64,000 nt of DNA from Paraburkholderia nodosa. Its GTDB lineage: Bacteria > Pseudomonadota > Gammaproteobacteria > Burkholderiales > Burkholderiaceae. The position numbers and the translations under genes are program-made. Location: NCBI RefSeq assembly GCF_001718195.1, contig NZ_MCNV01000017.1, positions 1 through 64,000 on the forward strand, written 5' to 3'. The notes beneath the pieces are model-generated. The model was not told the DNA's origin, did no database searches, and saw only the letters and a program-made list of their open reading frames with translations. Every line of letters starts with the position of its first letter. The first letter of the stretch is position 1. Shown one piece after another: positions 53,630 to 62,348 of this stretch.

Positions 53630-53956
53630 GCAGTGGGCTCCTGACGCAAGCGCTGAAACGGACACCTCGCCGCCCCGTCGCGACTTCGAGGCCGCGAATC
53701 TGGCATATGAGGCAGGCCGATTTTAACCATTTCGTTCATTTTGACGAAGACCGCCGTGCGCGGTCGGTCCACGCGCCATCTCGGTGCAAACCCGCAAAGC
53801 GTTCGATAATCGCACGCACTTGGGCGATAATCGCGCAAAACGGCGCCACCACGCATTGCCGGACCGCGAGGGCCGCCCTATGCTGCGTCTCACGTTTAGC
53901 GCGCATCCTGAATACTGCAGCAGCATGGCACATGCGCAACAGTCTGGAGACAACTG
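53630..53956. other. 327-bp divergent control region, hppD / carrier
   Basis: It holds two tandem copies of CGATAATCGC at 53804-53813 and 53825-53834, 21 bp apart, plus an A/T-rich patch at 53718-53750. No gene is supported. Confidence 0.5.
53804..53834. promoter_or_regulatory. Tandem CGATAATCGC boxes
   Basis: Two identical 10-bp boxes with 21-bp spacing, two helical turns, so a dimer-of-dimers regulator (for example the IclR protein at 55362) could bind one face. Inference. Confidence 0.35.
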
Positions 53957-55264
53957 ATGACCCCAAGCCTCGACACCACCGGCGACGCCGCCCCTTTCGC
54001 CCCGTCGCGCAGCCAGGCCCGCAAGGCGGCGCTCGGCAGCTTCGTCGGCGCGGTCGTCGACTGGTACGACTTCCTGCTCTACGGCATCGTCGCCGCGCTG
54101 GTGTTCAACGTGGCGTTCTTCCCGCAGGTCGGCAGGACCATGGGCACGCTCGCCGCGTTCGCGACCTTCGGTGTGGGCTTTCTCTTCCGGCCGCTCGGCG
54201 GCGTCGTGTTCGGCCACTTCGGCGACCGGCTCGGCCGCAAACGCATGCTCGTTCTGACCGTCATGATGATGGGCCTTTCCACCGTGGCCATCGGTCTGTT
54301 GCCGACCTTTGCGACCATCGGCTGGTGGGCGCCCGTGCTGCTCGTCACGATGCGCGCGCTGCAAGGCTTCGCCGTGGGCGGCGAATGGGGCGGCGCGGCG
54401 CTGATGGCCGTGGAAAGCGCGCCGCGCGGCAAGAAGGCGTTCTATAGCAGCGGCGTGCAGGTGGGCTACGGCGTGGGCCTCGTGCTCGCCACCGGCCTCG
54501 TGGCGCTCCTGAGCCACCTGCTCGGCGACGCGGCGTTCCGTTCGTGGGGCTGGCGTCTGCCGTTCCTCTTCAGCGTGGTGCTGGTGCTCGTCGGCCTGTG
54601 GGTGCGCTCGAGCATGGACGAGTCGCGCGAGTTCGTCGAGAAAGTCGAGCACGGTCATCGCAAGCTCAAGATGCCGGTGCTCGAAGCGCTCACGCGTCAC
54701 CCGAAGGCCTTCCTGTACATCATCGCGCTGCGCCTTGCCGAACTCTTCACGATGTATATCGTGACCGCCTTCGCGCTGAGCTATTCGACCACCAACCTCG
54801 GCATGTCGCGCGATCTCTTTCTCGGCATCGGCCTGTTCGTCGGCGCGCTCTCCTGCGTGACGATCCCCTGCTTCGCGTGGCTCGCCGATCGCCTCGGGCT
54901 GCGCCGCATCTATCTGATCGGCGCGTTCATCGGTCTCCTGAGCGCCGTGCCGTTCTTCCTCGCGCTCGAAGCGCGGGCCACGATCTGGATCGTGATCTTC
55001 TCCGTGATGCTCGCGAACATCGCCCACGACATGGTCGTGAGCGTGCAGCAACCGCTCTTCACCGAGCTGTTCGGCGCGGAGTACCGCTACAGCGGCGCGG
55101 GCGTGGGCTACCAGTTCGCGAGCGTGGTGGGCGGCGGCTTCACCCCGTTCATCGCCGTGGCGCTGGTGGGCTTCGGCGGCGGTTCGTGGCACCTCGTCGC
55201 CGCGTACCTCGCGATTGGCTGCCTGATCTCGCTGATCGTGGCGGCGCGCATGAAGCCGGAGTGA
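53957..55264 (+). CDS. MHS-family metabolite:H+ symporter
   Basis: 435 residues, 12 helices. AVVDWYDFLLYGIVAALVFN in helix 1 and the loop GHFGDRLGRKRMLVLT are the metabolite:H+ symporter signatures (ProP, KgtP, ShiA group). GGAGAC lies before the ATG. Candidate substrates are an aromatic acid or dicarboxylate, suggested only by hppD and the IclR gene on either side. It is followed by a terminator. Confidence 0.9.
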   Translation: MTPSLDTTGDAAPFAPSRSQARKAALGSFVGAVVDWYDFLLYGIVAALVFNVAFFPQVGRTMGTLAAFATFGVGFLFRPLGGVVFGHFGDRLGRKRMLVLTVMMMGLSTVAIGLLPTFATIGWWAPVLLVTMRALQGFAVGGEWGGAALMAVESAPRGKKAFYSSGVQVGYGVGLVLATGLVALLSHLLGDAAFRSWGWRLPFLFSVVLVLVGLWVRSSMDESREFVEKVEHGHRKLKMPVLEALTRHPKAFLYIIALRLAELFTMYIVTAFALSYSTTNLGMSRDLFLGIGLFVGALSCVTIPCFAWLADRLGLRRIYLIGAFIGLLSAVPFFLALEARATIWIVIFSVMLANIAHDMVVSVQQPLFTELFGAEYRYSGAGVGYQFASVVGGGFTPFIAVALVGFGGGSWHLVAAYLAIGCLISLIVAARMKPE

Positions 55265-55286
55265 GCAAGAGCCGATCGTTCGCACG

Positions 55287-55319
55287 CAAGCCGCAGGCGT
55301 TTCGCGCTTGCGGCTTTTT
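55287..55319 (+). terminator. Terminator after the MHS carrier
   Basis: AAGCCGCA (55288-55295) pairs with TGCGGCTT (55309-55316), then TTTTT. It lies 23 bp after the stop codon. Confidence 0.85.
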
Positions 55320-55361
55320 CCATTGTTTTGACCACCGTGCAGCACAGGGTCTTGCGCGCCG

Positions 55362-56132
55362 ATGAAAAAACCGCCACTGGACCGGCGCGACTGGATCGCC
55401 GGGCTCGAAAAAGGCCTCGCGATTCTCGAAGCCTTCGACAGCGAGCACGCGCGCATGACGCCCACCCAGGCGGCCGAGCGCACCGGCCTCTCGCGCACCG
55501 CCGCGCGCCGCTATCTGCTCACGCTCGAATCGCTGGGCTATGTGTACACGGACGGCCGGCTGTACGGCCTTACGCCGCGCGTGCTGCGGGTAGGCTGGTC
55601 TTACTTCGATTCGGCGCGTCTGCCGCGCACCGTGCAGCCCTATCTGCAGCAGCTAAGCGCGACGCTCAACGAGTCGGCCTATGTGAGCGTGCTCGACGGC
55701 TGGGACCTCGTCGTGATCGCGCGCAATGGCGTGTCGCGCGTCATGACGACTGGCTTCGTACTCGGCGCGCGCGTGCCCGCGCCGCTCATCTCGCCGGGCG
55801 TGGTGCTGCTCGCGCACGAGGCCGATCAAAGCGCAGTTTCAGCGTGGCTCGATACGGTCGAACTGTCGCCCTTCACGCCGCATACGATCACGAGCGGCGC
55901 GCGCCTGCGCGAGAAAATCGGGCGCGCACGCGTGGACGGCTATGCGCTCATCGAGCAGCAGTTGCAGGTGGGCGTGCGCGGCATTGCCGTGCCGCTCAGG
56001 AATCGCAACGGCGAAGTCGTCGCCGCGCTCAGCACCAACATGCCGATGGGCGAGGAAAGTCCCGAGGCCGCCCTTCAGCGCGTTCTGCCGCATCTGCAGG
56101 AAAGCGCGCTCGCCATGCTCAACGTGCTTTAA
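55362..56132 (+). CDS. IclR-family regulator (PcaR/PobR-like)
   Basis: 256 residues. The N-terminal wHTH (TQAAERTGLSRTAARRYLLT, about 36-56) and the GAF-like effector domain are present. YSLEKGL-type opening (IAGLEKGLAILEAF) is typical for the aromatic-acid subgroup. It follows the carrier and probably responds to an aromatic ring acid. It converges on the MscS gene. Confidence 0.88.
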   Translation: MKKPPLDRRDWIAGLEKGLAILEAFDSEHARMTPTQAAERTGLSRTAARRYLLTLESLGYVYTDGRLYGLTPRVLRVGWSYFDSARLPRTVQPYLQQLSATLNESAYVSVLDGWDLVVIARNGVSRVMTTGFVLGARVPAPLISPGVVLLAHEADQSAVSAWLDTVELSPFTPHTITSGARLREKIGRARVDGYALIEQQLQVGVRGIAVPLRNRNGEVVAALSTNMPMGEESPEAALQRVLPHLQESALAMLNVL

Positions 56133-56152
56133 CGCTACGTTTGAGCAACGGC

Positions 56153-57004
56153 TCACGAGCGCGTGAGCGCAGCATGATCGCCCGCCATGCGCGCGTTGCC
56201 CGCCACGGCGAGTCCCGCAGTGGCGAGCGTTTCGCGCGCATGTCCGCGGATGTCGTCGACGGCGTATTGCGCGTCGGCGTTGCGCACCCAGGCGCGCACC
56301 AGCAAGCGCGCGCCGCCGCTGGACGGGTAGCTGTCCACGGCGACCGTCGGCGCGAGCGTCGTACCGTTCTGCACGCGCGGTTCGGCGGAAACCATCTCCT
56401 TGAGCTTGCCGATGGCGGCGTCCACCTGGTCGCGCCGCGCGAGATCGACCGTGACGTCGATACGCTGCGTGCCGCCGCTGCTGTAGTTGATGACGGGATT
56501 GCTCCAGATCTGGCTGTTCGGCACGAAGACGACGTTGCCATCGCCGCGCTCGATACGCGTGGTGAACAGCCCCACTTCGCACACGATGCCCGCCGCCGCG
56601 CCGCTGCCTTCGATCACGTCGCCCGCGCGAAACGGGCGCAGCATCAGCAGCATGATGCCGGCAGCGATGTTTTGCAGCGTGCCTTGCAATGCGAGGCCGA
56701 TGGCGAGACCGGCGGCGCCCAGCGCGGCGAGCACGCTAGCCGTGGCGATGCCCACCTCGCTGAGCGCGGCAACGAGCGCAATGACGCGCACGGTCCATGC
56801 CGCCATACCTGCGAGCATCGGTGCGAGCGTGGGATCGGCGTGCGAGTGCGCGAGCATGCTCGCGAATATGTGCGCCACGCGATTGGAAACCCACCACCCA
56901 ACCACCAGCATCAGCACGGCGACGATCACATTCATCACGTCGTGTGTCATCGTGGCGAGCAGCGAGGGTTGCAGATGGAAAAGGCGGTTGAGGAAATCGT
57001 CCAT
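56153..57004 (-). CDS. Small-conductance mechanosensitive channel
   Basis: 283 residues, MscS size. Three membrane helices in the first 120 residues; the pore helix reads AALGAAGLAIGLALQGTLQN with the typical Ala/Gly packing. The beta domain follows (GDVIEGSGAAAGIVCEVGLF, PNSQIWSNPVINY). It opens on hypo-osmotic shock. No strong ribosome site is seen; the start is supported by the conserved opening. Confidence 0.92.
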   Translation of the reverse strand: MDDFLNRLFHLQPSLLATMTHDVMNVIVAVLMLVVGWWVSNRVAHIFASMLAHSHADPTLAPMLAGMAAWTVRVIALVAALSEVGIATASVLAALGAAGLAIGLALQGTLQNIAAGIMLLMLRPFRAGDVIEGSGAAAGIVCEVGLFTTRIERGDGNVVFVPNSQIWSNPVINYSSGGTQRIDVTVDLARRDQVDAAIGKLKEMVSAEPRVQNGTTLAPTVAVDSYPSSGGARLLVRAWVRNADAQYAVDDIRGHARETLATAGLAVAGNARMAGDHAALTRS

Positions 57005-57036
57005 GATCGGGGATCAGATGGTTGCGATGGGGGCGA

Positions 57037-57077
57037 GGTGCGCGCATGGCGCACCCCACAGGACTGCGCAGCAGTCC
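57037..57077. repeat. Two adjacent stem-loops between arcA and the MscS gene
   Basis: GGTGCGC (57037-57043) with GCGCACC (57049-57055), then GGACTGC (57061-57067) with GCAGTCC (57071-57077). There is no T-tract. Possibly an arcA 3' end or a REP-like repeat. Confidence 0.5.
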
Positions 57078-57191
57078 GCATGCCCGTAAGCTTTGAAAGT
57101 CTCGACTTCCACGCCGCATCGATCCGGCACCATTGCGGCGCGGAGATGCCGCCGCTGCTTGCGCCCGCAACGATCTCCTCGCCCTGCGACG

Positions 57192-58544
57192 CTAGAAGTC
57201 CACTGCGTCGCGAATGATCGGGCACGTCATGCAATGGCCGCCGCCGCGCCCGCGCCCCAGTTCCGCGCCCACGATCGTCACGACCTCGATGCCGGCCTTG
57301 CGCAGCAGCGTGTTCGTATAGGTGTTGCGGTCGTAAGCGAAGACCACGCCGGGCGAGGTGCAAACGAGGTTCGCGCCGCTGTCCCATTGTGTGCGTTCAC
57401 GCTGGTAGTCGTTGCCGCCCGCTTCCACCACACGCATTTTCTTGATGCGGAGCGCCGCGCTCACCACCTCGACAAAGGACTTCTTCTCCTGGCGCAGCTC
57501 CACACCCGCCGGTTGATCGCTGGGCCGGTACGTGAAGGTGCGCGTGCGTGCGAGGAAATCCGGCGCGATCAGCACGCAGTCGCGATCGGCAAAGGTGAAG
57601 ACCGTATCGAGGTGCATGGCCGCGCGAATTTTCGGCATCGCCGCCACGATCACCTGCTCGGCGGCGCCCTTCTTGAAGAGCGTGGCGGCGAGCTGGCTGA
57701 TCGCCTGGCGCGAGGTGCGCTCGCTCATGCCGATCAGCACGGTCTTGTTGCCGATGGGCATGACATCGCCGCCTTCGAGCGTCGCCATGCCGTGGTCCTG
57801 TGTGGGGTCGCCCCACCACACGTTGACCTTGCCCGCGAAATCCGGATGAAACTGGTAAATCGCCGCGGCTAGAATCGTTTCCTCGTGCCGCGCAGGCCAG
57901 TACAGCGGATTGAGCGTCACGCCGCCGTAAATCCAGCAAGTGGTGTCGCGCGTGTAGATCGTGTTCGGCAGCGGCGGCAGCAGATATTCGGTGGACCCGG
58001 CCGCTTCGCGCACGACCTTGAGCGCCGCGCCGCCATGCGATTCGGGGAAATCGTGGATCGAAAGGCCGCCGAGCAAGGTCTCGGCCAGCTTGCGATCCTC
58101 GAGCTCTTCCAGATAGCTGCGCAGTTCGTCGATGAACCCCAGCCCGACCTGGTTCGGCACGATCTGGTTGTCGAGAATCCACTTCTTGCCTTCTGGCACG
58201 GCAACGGTTTCGGCGAGCAGGTTGTGCATTTCCACGACCTCGACGCCGCGGTCGCGCATCTTCGTGACGAAGTCGAAATGGTCGCGCTTCGCGTTGTCGA
58301 CCCACAGCACGTCGTCGAACAGCAGCTCGTCGCAATTGCTCGGCGTGAGACGCGAGTGCGCCATGCCGGGCGCACACACCATCACCTTGCGCAGTTGCCC
58401 GACCTCCGAGTACACGCCAAGCGCGCTCCCTTCCTTCGCCTTGCCCTTGCCGCCCTTCGCGGCTTTCTCCGCCTTTTCTACCTTTTCTACCTTTTCTACC
58501 TTTTCGCCCCTTTCACTCTTGCCACCGCCCTTCGCCTTGGACAT
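57192..58544 (-). CDS. arcA: Arginine deiminase
   Basis: 450 residues, about 35 more than most ArcA. The core begins GVYSEVGQLRKVMVCAPG at about 43; the catalytic cysteine is C438 in GGGHCMTCP, with the MEG-type motif LEGGDVMPIG and HLDTVF present. It hydrolyses arginine to citrulline and ammonia. The first 41 residues are a Lys/Glu/Gly-rich tail containing three EKV repeats, unusual for the family. The ATG at 58544 has GGAG. It lies 21 bp after arcD. arcB and arcC are absent from the window. Confidence 0.93.
   Translation of the reverse strand: MSKAKGGGKSERGEKVEKVEKVEKAEKAAKGGKGKAKEGSALGVYSEVGQLRKVMVCAPGMAHSRLTPSNCDELLFDDVLWVDNAKRDHFDFVTKMRDRGVEVVEMHNLLAETVAVPEGKKWILDNQIVPNQVGLGFIDELRSYLEELEDRKLAETLLGGLSIHDFPESHGGAALKVVREAAGSTEYLLPPLPNTIYTRDTTCWIYGGVTLNPLYWPARHEETILAAAIYQFHPDFAGKVNVWWGDPTQDHGMATLEGGDVMPIGNKTVLIGMSERTSRQAISQLAATLFKKGAAEQVIVAAMPKIRAAMHLDTVFTFADRDCVLIAPDFLARTRTFTYRPSDQPAGVELRQEKKSFVEVVSAALRIKKMRVVEAGGNDYQRERTQWDSGANLVCTSPGVVFAYDRNTYTNTLLRKAGIEVVTIVGAELGRGRGGGHCMTCPIIRDAVDF
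58472..58507. repeat. 9-bp tandem repeat in the arcA 5' end
   Basis: CCTTTTCTA occurs three times (58472-58480, 58481-58489, 58490-58498), followed by a variant CCTTTTCGC. It encodes repeated Val-Glu-Lys in the arcA tail. Length changes would stay in frame. Confidence 0.85.
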
Positions 58545-58565
58545 ATCGATCTCCGCTCGTTCTCG

Positions 58566-59990
58566 TTAGACCGCCATGGTGCCCGTGGCCAGCGCAACGA
58601 CGCCTACGATGGCCGCTACGGCCGCCACGATGAAAATGACCCAGTCGCTCGTACGCTGGAAAACCTTCAGCTTGCGCTCGCGCCGCGCGAGGAAATACAG
58701 CACCGTGCCAGGCGCGTAAAGAATCGCCGATAGCAGGATGAACTTGAGACCGCCGGCCACGATCATGAACAACGTGTAGATCACGGCGACCGTGGCCAGC
58801 GCGAGATCGCGCCTGCGCTCCTCGGGCCGAACCTCGTAGCTCTCGCCGCGGTTCGAGACCATGAACCCGTAGGCCGCGACGAACAGATACGGAATCAGCG
58901 ACATCGAACTCGTGAGGTTGAGCATCAGCGAGAACGCATCGCGCGAGAAATACGTGCTCGCGACCAGCAGCTGCACGACGATATTGGTGATCCAGAGCGC
59001 ATTGGCCGGCACGTTGTTGGCGTTTTCGCGCGCGAACACGGCCGGCATGTCCTGATTGCGCGCCGCCGCGAACATCACCTCCGCGCAGATCAGCGACCAC
59101 GCCAGATACGCGCCGAGCACGGAAACGATCAGGCCGATGCTCACGAAAATCCCGCCCCACGGACCGACCACGCTTTCGAGCACGGCCGCCATGGAGGGCT
59201 GGCGCATGCCCGCCACGTCCGCGCGCGGCAGCACGGCGAAAGGCAGCATGGAAACGAGCACCATGAGCGTGGTCACGCCGGCGAAGCCGAAGATCGTTGC
59301 ACGACCCACGTCCGTGCGCTCCTTCGCATAGCGCGAATACACGCTCGCCCCTTCGATGCCGATGAACACGAACACGGTCACGAACATCGTCGCGCGAATC
59401 TGCTGGATGAGGCCGCCCTCTTGCGCGGCGGACTGGATATTCAGGTGGAAGGTCCCGTACTTGAAGACGAACAGGAGGATGACGATGAACACCACGATCG
59501 GAATGACCTTGGCGAACGTCACGACAGTGTTGATGAACGCGGCCTGCTTCACGCCGCGCAGAATGAGGAAGTGAAACAGCCAGATGCCGATCGACGCGAC
59601 GACGATGGCCGTGACCGTGTTGCCGTCGCCAAAAATCGGGAAGAACGCGCCCAGCGTGGACTTGATCAGCACCCAGTACGAAACGTTGCCGATGCAACTG
59701 CCGATCCAGTAACCGAACGCCGAGAGGAAGCCGGGGTAATCGCCAAAGCCCTCTTTCGCATAGACGAACACACCGGCGTCGAGATTCGGCTTGCGCTCCG
59801 CGAGCGCCTGAAACACGCGCGCGAGCGTGTACATGCCCACGCCCGCCACGAGCCACGCAATCGCCGCGCCGACCGGCCCCGTTGCATTGGCGAAGGTCCG
59901 CGGCAGAGAAAAAATCCCGGCGCCCACCATGCCCCCGACTACCATCGCGGTCAACTGCACGCGACTCATCTTCTGCTCGGTATCGGCCAT
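58566..59990 (-). CDS. arcD: Arginine/ornithine antiporter, APC family
   Basis: 474 residues, about 12 helices. The start motif MVVGGMVGAGIFSLPRTFAN is the substrate-binding unwound helix 1 typical of ArcD/YdgI. AGGA is 6 nt before the ATG. It exchanges external arginine for ornithine, feeding arcA directly downstream. It is probably one transcript with arcA. Confidence 0.9.
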   Translation of the reverse strand: MADTEQKMSRVQLTAMVVGGMVGAGIFSLPRTFANATGPVGAAIAWLVAGVGMYTLARVFQALAERKPNLDAGVFVYAKEGFGDYPGFLSAFGYWIGSCIGNVSYWVLIKSTLGAFFPIFGDGNTVTAIVVASIGIWLFHFLILRGVKQAAFINTVVTFAKVIPIVVFIVILLFVFKYGTFHLNIQSAAQEGGLIQQIRATMFVTVFVFIGIEGASVYSRYAKERTDVGRATIFGFAGVTTLMVLVSMLPFAVLPRADVAGMRQPSMAAVLESVVGPWGGIFVSIGLIVSVLGAYLAWSLICAEVMFAAARNQDMPAVFARENANNVPANALWITNIVVQLLVASTYFSRDAFSLMLNLTSSMSLIPYLFVAAYGFMVSNRGESYEVRPEERRRDLALATVAVIYTLFMIVAGGLKFILLSAILYAPGTVLYFLARRERKLKVFQRTSDWVIFIVAAVAAIVGVVALATGTMAV

Positions 59991-60079
59991 CGGTTTCCTC
60001 GCTTTTTGTTTGGAACTGCGCTTTATCGGGCGGCCGGCGCACCGCTGCGCCGCCGTTCAGGCTTCGGGCGCCTGCAGGG

Positions 60080-60541
60080 TCACCGCGTCACGCGCACCGA
60101 GTTGTTGCCCATCAGCACACGCACACGATCACCGGGGACGAATTGCTGATCCGAATCCTGGACCACCGATATCAGTTGTCCCGAATCCAGACGCACGACG
60201 ATTTCAAGGCCTTGCCGCTGCGTGACGCGCTGCTCCACGGCATTGCCCGCCGCGCCACCCAGCACGGCGCCGCCGATGCCCGCTGCAACAGCGCCGGTGC
60301 CGCGCCCGATGTTGCTGCCTGCCGCGATGCCGCCAAGCGCGCCGCCGGTGATCGCGCCGATGCCCGTTGGGCCCGGCTGGATCGTGACGGGCCGAACCGA
60401 TTCGACCGCACCGAGTTCGACCACGAACACCTGCTGCGCCTGGGCTGGCGTGAAGACAGAGCCAGAAGTCGGCGCCTCACAGCCGGAAAGCGCGAGCGAA
60501 GCAACTGCGGAGCCAAGAAGTGTTGCTGCGAGATATCGCAT
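60080..60541 (-). CDS. Glycine-zipper outer-membrane lipoprotein
   Basis: 153 residues. Signal peptide with lipobox LALSGC (cysteine about 21), a glycine-zipper 2TM domain (GALGGIAAGSNIGRGTGAVA), and a C-terminal SH3-like strand region (VPGDRVRVLMGNNSVRV). It resembles SlyB/PcP-type lipoproteins. AGGGGGA precedes the ATG at 60541; the eight codons before it are not used. It lies between the two antiporters. Confidence 0.85.
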   Translation of the reverse strand: MRYLAATLLGSAVASLALSGCEAPTSGSVFTPAQAQQVFVVELGAVESVRPVTIQPGPTGIGAITGGALGGIAAGSNIGRGTGAVAAGIGGAVLGGAAGNAVEQRVTQRQGLEIVVRLDSGQLISVVQDSDQQFVPGDRVRVLMGNNSVRVTR

Positions 60542-60834
60542 GAGATTCCCCCTAATGCGGCGCATTGCGGATTCGCTAATTCATTCGACCTGTTTGCTAA
60601 CGATTACACATAGGGTCATTAGCGAACATTCAACCAATACGTTCCCGGTAATTCTCCTTTTGCTTTCCATCCTCCGGACACCTGACGAACATTATGGAAT
60701 ACGATTCGCACATGATGTATTCAACGTGACATTCGTTCGAGAATAGTTCATCGATTCAATGTGGCGCGCATTTTTTATCCGCGATTTCCCGCGCTTGCAT
60801 TACGACCGGTCAAAGATCAGAAAAAGGCTCGAAC

Positions 60835-62250
60835 ATGAAATCGACGGATGACCAGAAATTGTCGCTGCCGGTCCTGACGGCCATGGTCGTGGGCTCCATG
60901 GTCGGCGCCGGCATCTATTCGCTGCCGCGCAACTTCGCGCTCGAAGCGGGCCCAATGGCCGCCGTCATCTCATGGTGCATTGCGGGAGGCGGCATGTATA
61001 TGCTGGCCCGCGTCTTCCAGCTTCTCGCCGAAATCCGGCCCGACCTCGACTCCGGCATCTTTGCTTATGCACGTGACGGCTTCGGCGGCTACGCCGGCTT
61101 TCTCTCTGCGTTCGGCTACTGGATGGCCGGTTGCTTCGGTAATGTCTCTTATTGGGTGCTGATCAAATCCACGCTCGGCGCATTCGTGCCGGCATTTGGA
61201 AACGGCAATACACCGATTGCCATTGCCGTTTCGTCCGTCGGCATATGGGCATTTCACTGGATGCTGCTGCGCGGCATTCAGCAGGCCACGCTCATCAATG
61301 CGATTCTTACTGTCGTCAAGATTCTGCCCATTTTCGTTTTTATCGGCATTTTGAGCGTCTATGCGAGTGCGGAGCCGTTCACGGACAATCTCGCGGAAAG
61401 CGCTCGAGGGCTTGCCCCGCAGGTCAAAGGGACCATGCTCGTGACGGTATTCGTGTTTCTCGGCATCGAAGGCGCAAGCGTCTATTCGCGCTACGCGAAG
61501 AAGCGCTCGGACGTGGGCGCGGCAACGGTACTCGGCTTCGCCTTCGTGCTGTTGCTGCTCGTGCTCGTGACGCTGCTGCCCTATGCGCATCTCCCGCGCG
61601 TGGATATCGCCGTCATGCGGCAACCTTCGATGGCGTCGGTGCTTGGCGCCGTAATCGGCTCGCCGGGCGTGGTGTTCATCGGCGGTGCGCTCATCGTCTC
61701 CGTTCTCGGCGCCTACCTCGCGTGGTCGCTGATCTGCGCGGAAGTGCTGTATGCGAGCGCGAAAGCGGACGCCATGCCAGCCATCTTCGCGCGCCGCAAC
61801 GCCCGGCAGCTTCCCACCGCCGCGATCTGGCTCACGAGCGGCGTGGTACAGGCCTTCGTCATCAGCACCTACTGGTCCACCGACGCCTTCTCGCTCATGC
61901 TGCGCCTCACGAGCGCGATGGCACTCATCCCCTACTTCTTCGTGGCGACCTTCGGGCTCAAGGCCATCCGCGCACTGCCGCAAGCGGCCATGAGCGCGCG
62001 AACGCGCACACTGCGCTATGCCACAGCGGGCATCGCCACGATTTATACACTGTTCCTGCTTTACGCTTGCGGGCTGGAACTGCTCGTCATGTCCGCACTG
62101 CTCTATGGACCCGGCAGCCTGCTGTACATGTGGGCGCGTCGCGAGCGTGGCGAGGCGCTATTTTCGCGGCCCGAGTGGTGCGCGTTTCTCGTGGTGATGG
62201 GCGGCGGACTCGCCGCGATCGTCGGGCTGAGCACCCCGGCGTGGCGTTAG
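60835..62250 (+). CDS. Second ArcD-like APC antiporter
   Basis: 471 residues, a clear paralogue of the 58566 gene: the same helix-1 motif (MVVGSMVGAGIYSLPRNFAL) and closely similar later blocks (GYWMAGCFGNVSYWVLIKST). It is on the plus strand, divergent from the lipoprotein gene. Only a weak site (AAAGG) precedes the ATG. It may exchange arginine/ornithine or a related pair such as lysine or agmatine; not fixed by sequence. Confidence 0.87.
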   Translation: MKSTDDQKLSLPVLTAMVVGSMVGAGIYSLPRNFALEAGPMAAVISWCIAGGGMYMLARVFQLLAEIRPDLDSGIFAYARDGFGGYAGFLSAFGYWMAGCFGNVSYWVLIKSTLGAFVPAFGNGNTPIAIAVSSVGIWAFHWMLLRGIQQATLINAILTVVKILPIFVFIGILSVYASAEPFTDNLAESARGLAPQVKGTMLVTVFVFLGIEGASVYSRYAKKRSDVGAATVLGFAFVLLLLVLVTLLPYAHLPRVDIAVMRQPSMASVLGAVIGSPGVVFIGGALIVSVLGAYLAWSLICAEVLYASAKADAMPAIFARRNARQLPTAAIWLTSGVVQAFVISTYWSTDAFSLMLRLTSAMALIPYFFVATFGLKAIRALPQAAMSARTRTLRYATAGIATIYTLFLLYACGLELLVMSALLYGPGSLLYMWARRERGEALFSRPEWCAFLVVMGGGLAAIVGLSTPAWR

Positions 62251-62348
62251 CCGCGCGCCACGGCGCCTGCCCGCATCCATCGGCCTCGTGACTGCGTTTC
62301 GCCTCACCGCTGCCATCCAAACGTTCCAAAGTTCGACAGCGAGGAACC

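Noticed and set aside
53723..55498. 591-codon minus-strand frame opposite the MHS carrier
   Set aside because: Shadow of the carrier gene; no ribosome site or family.
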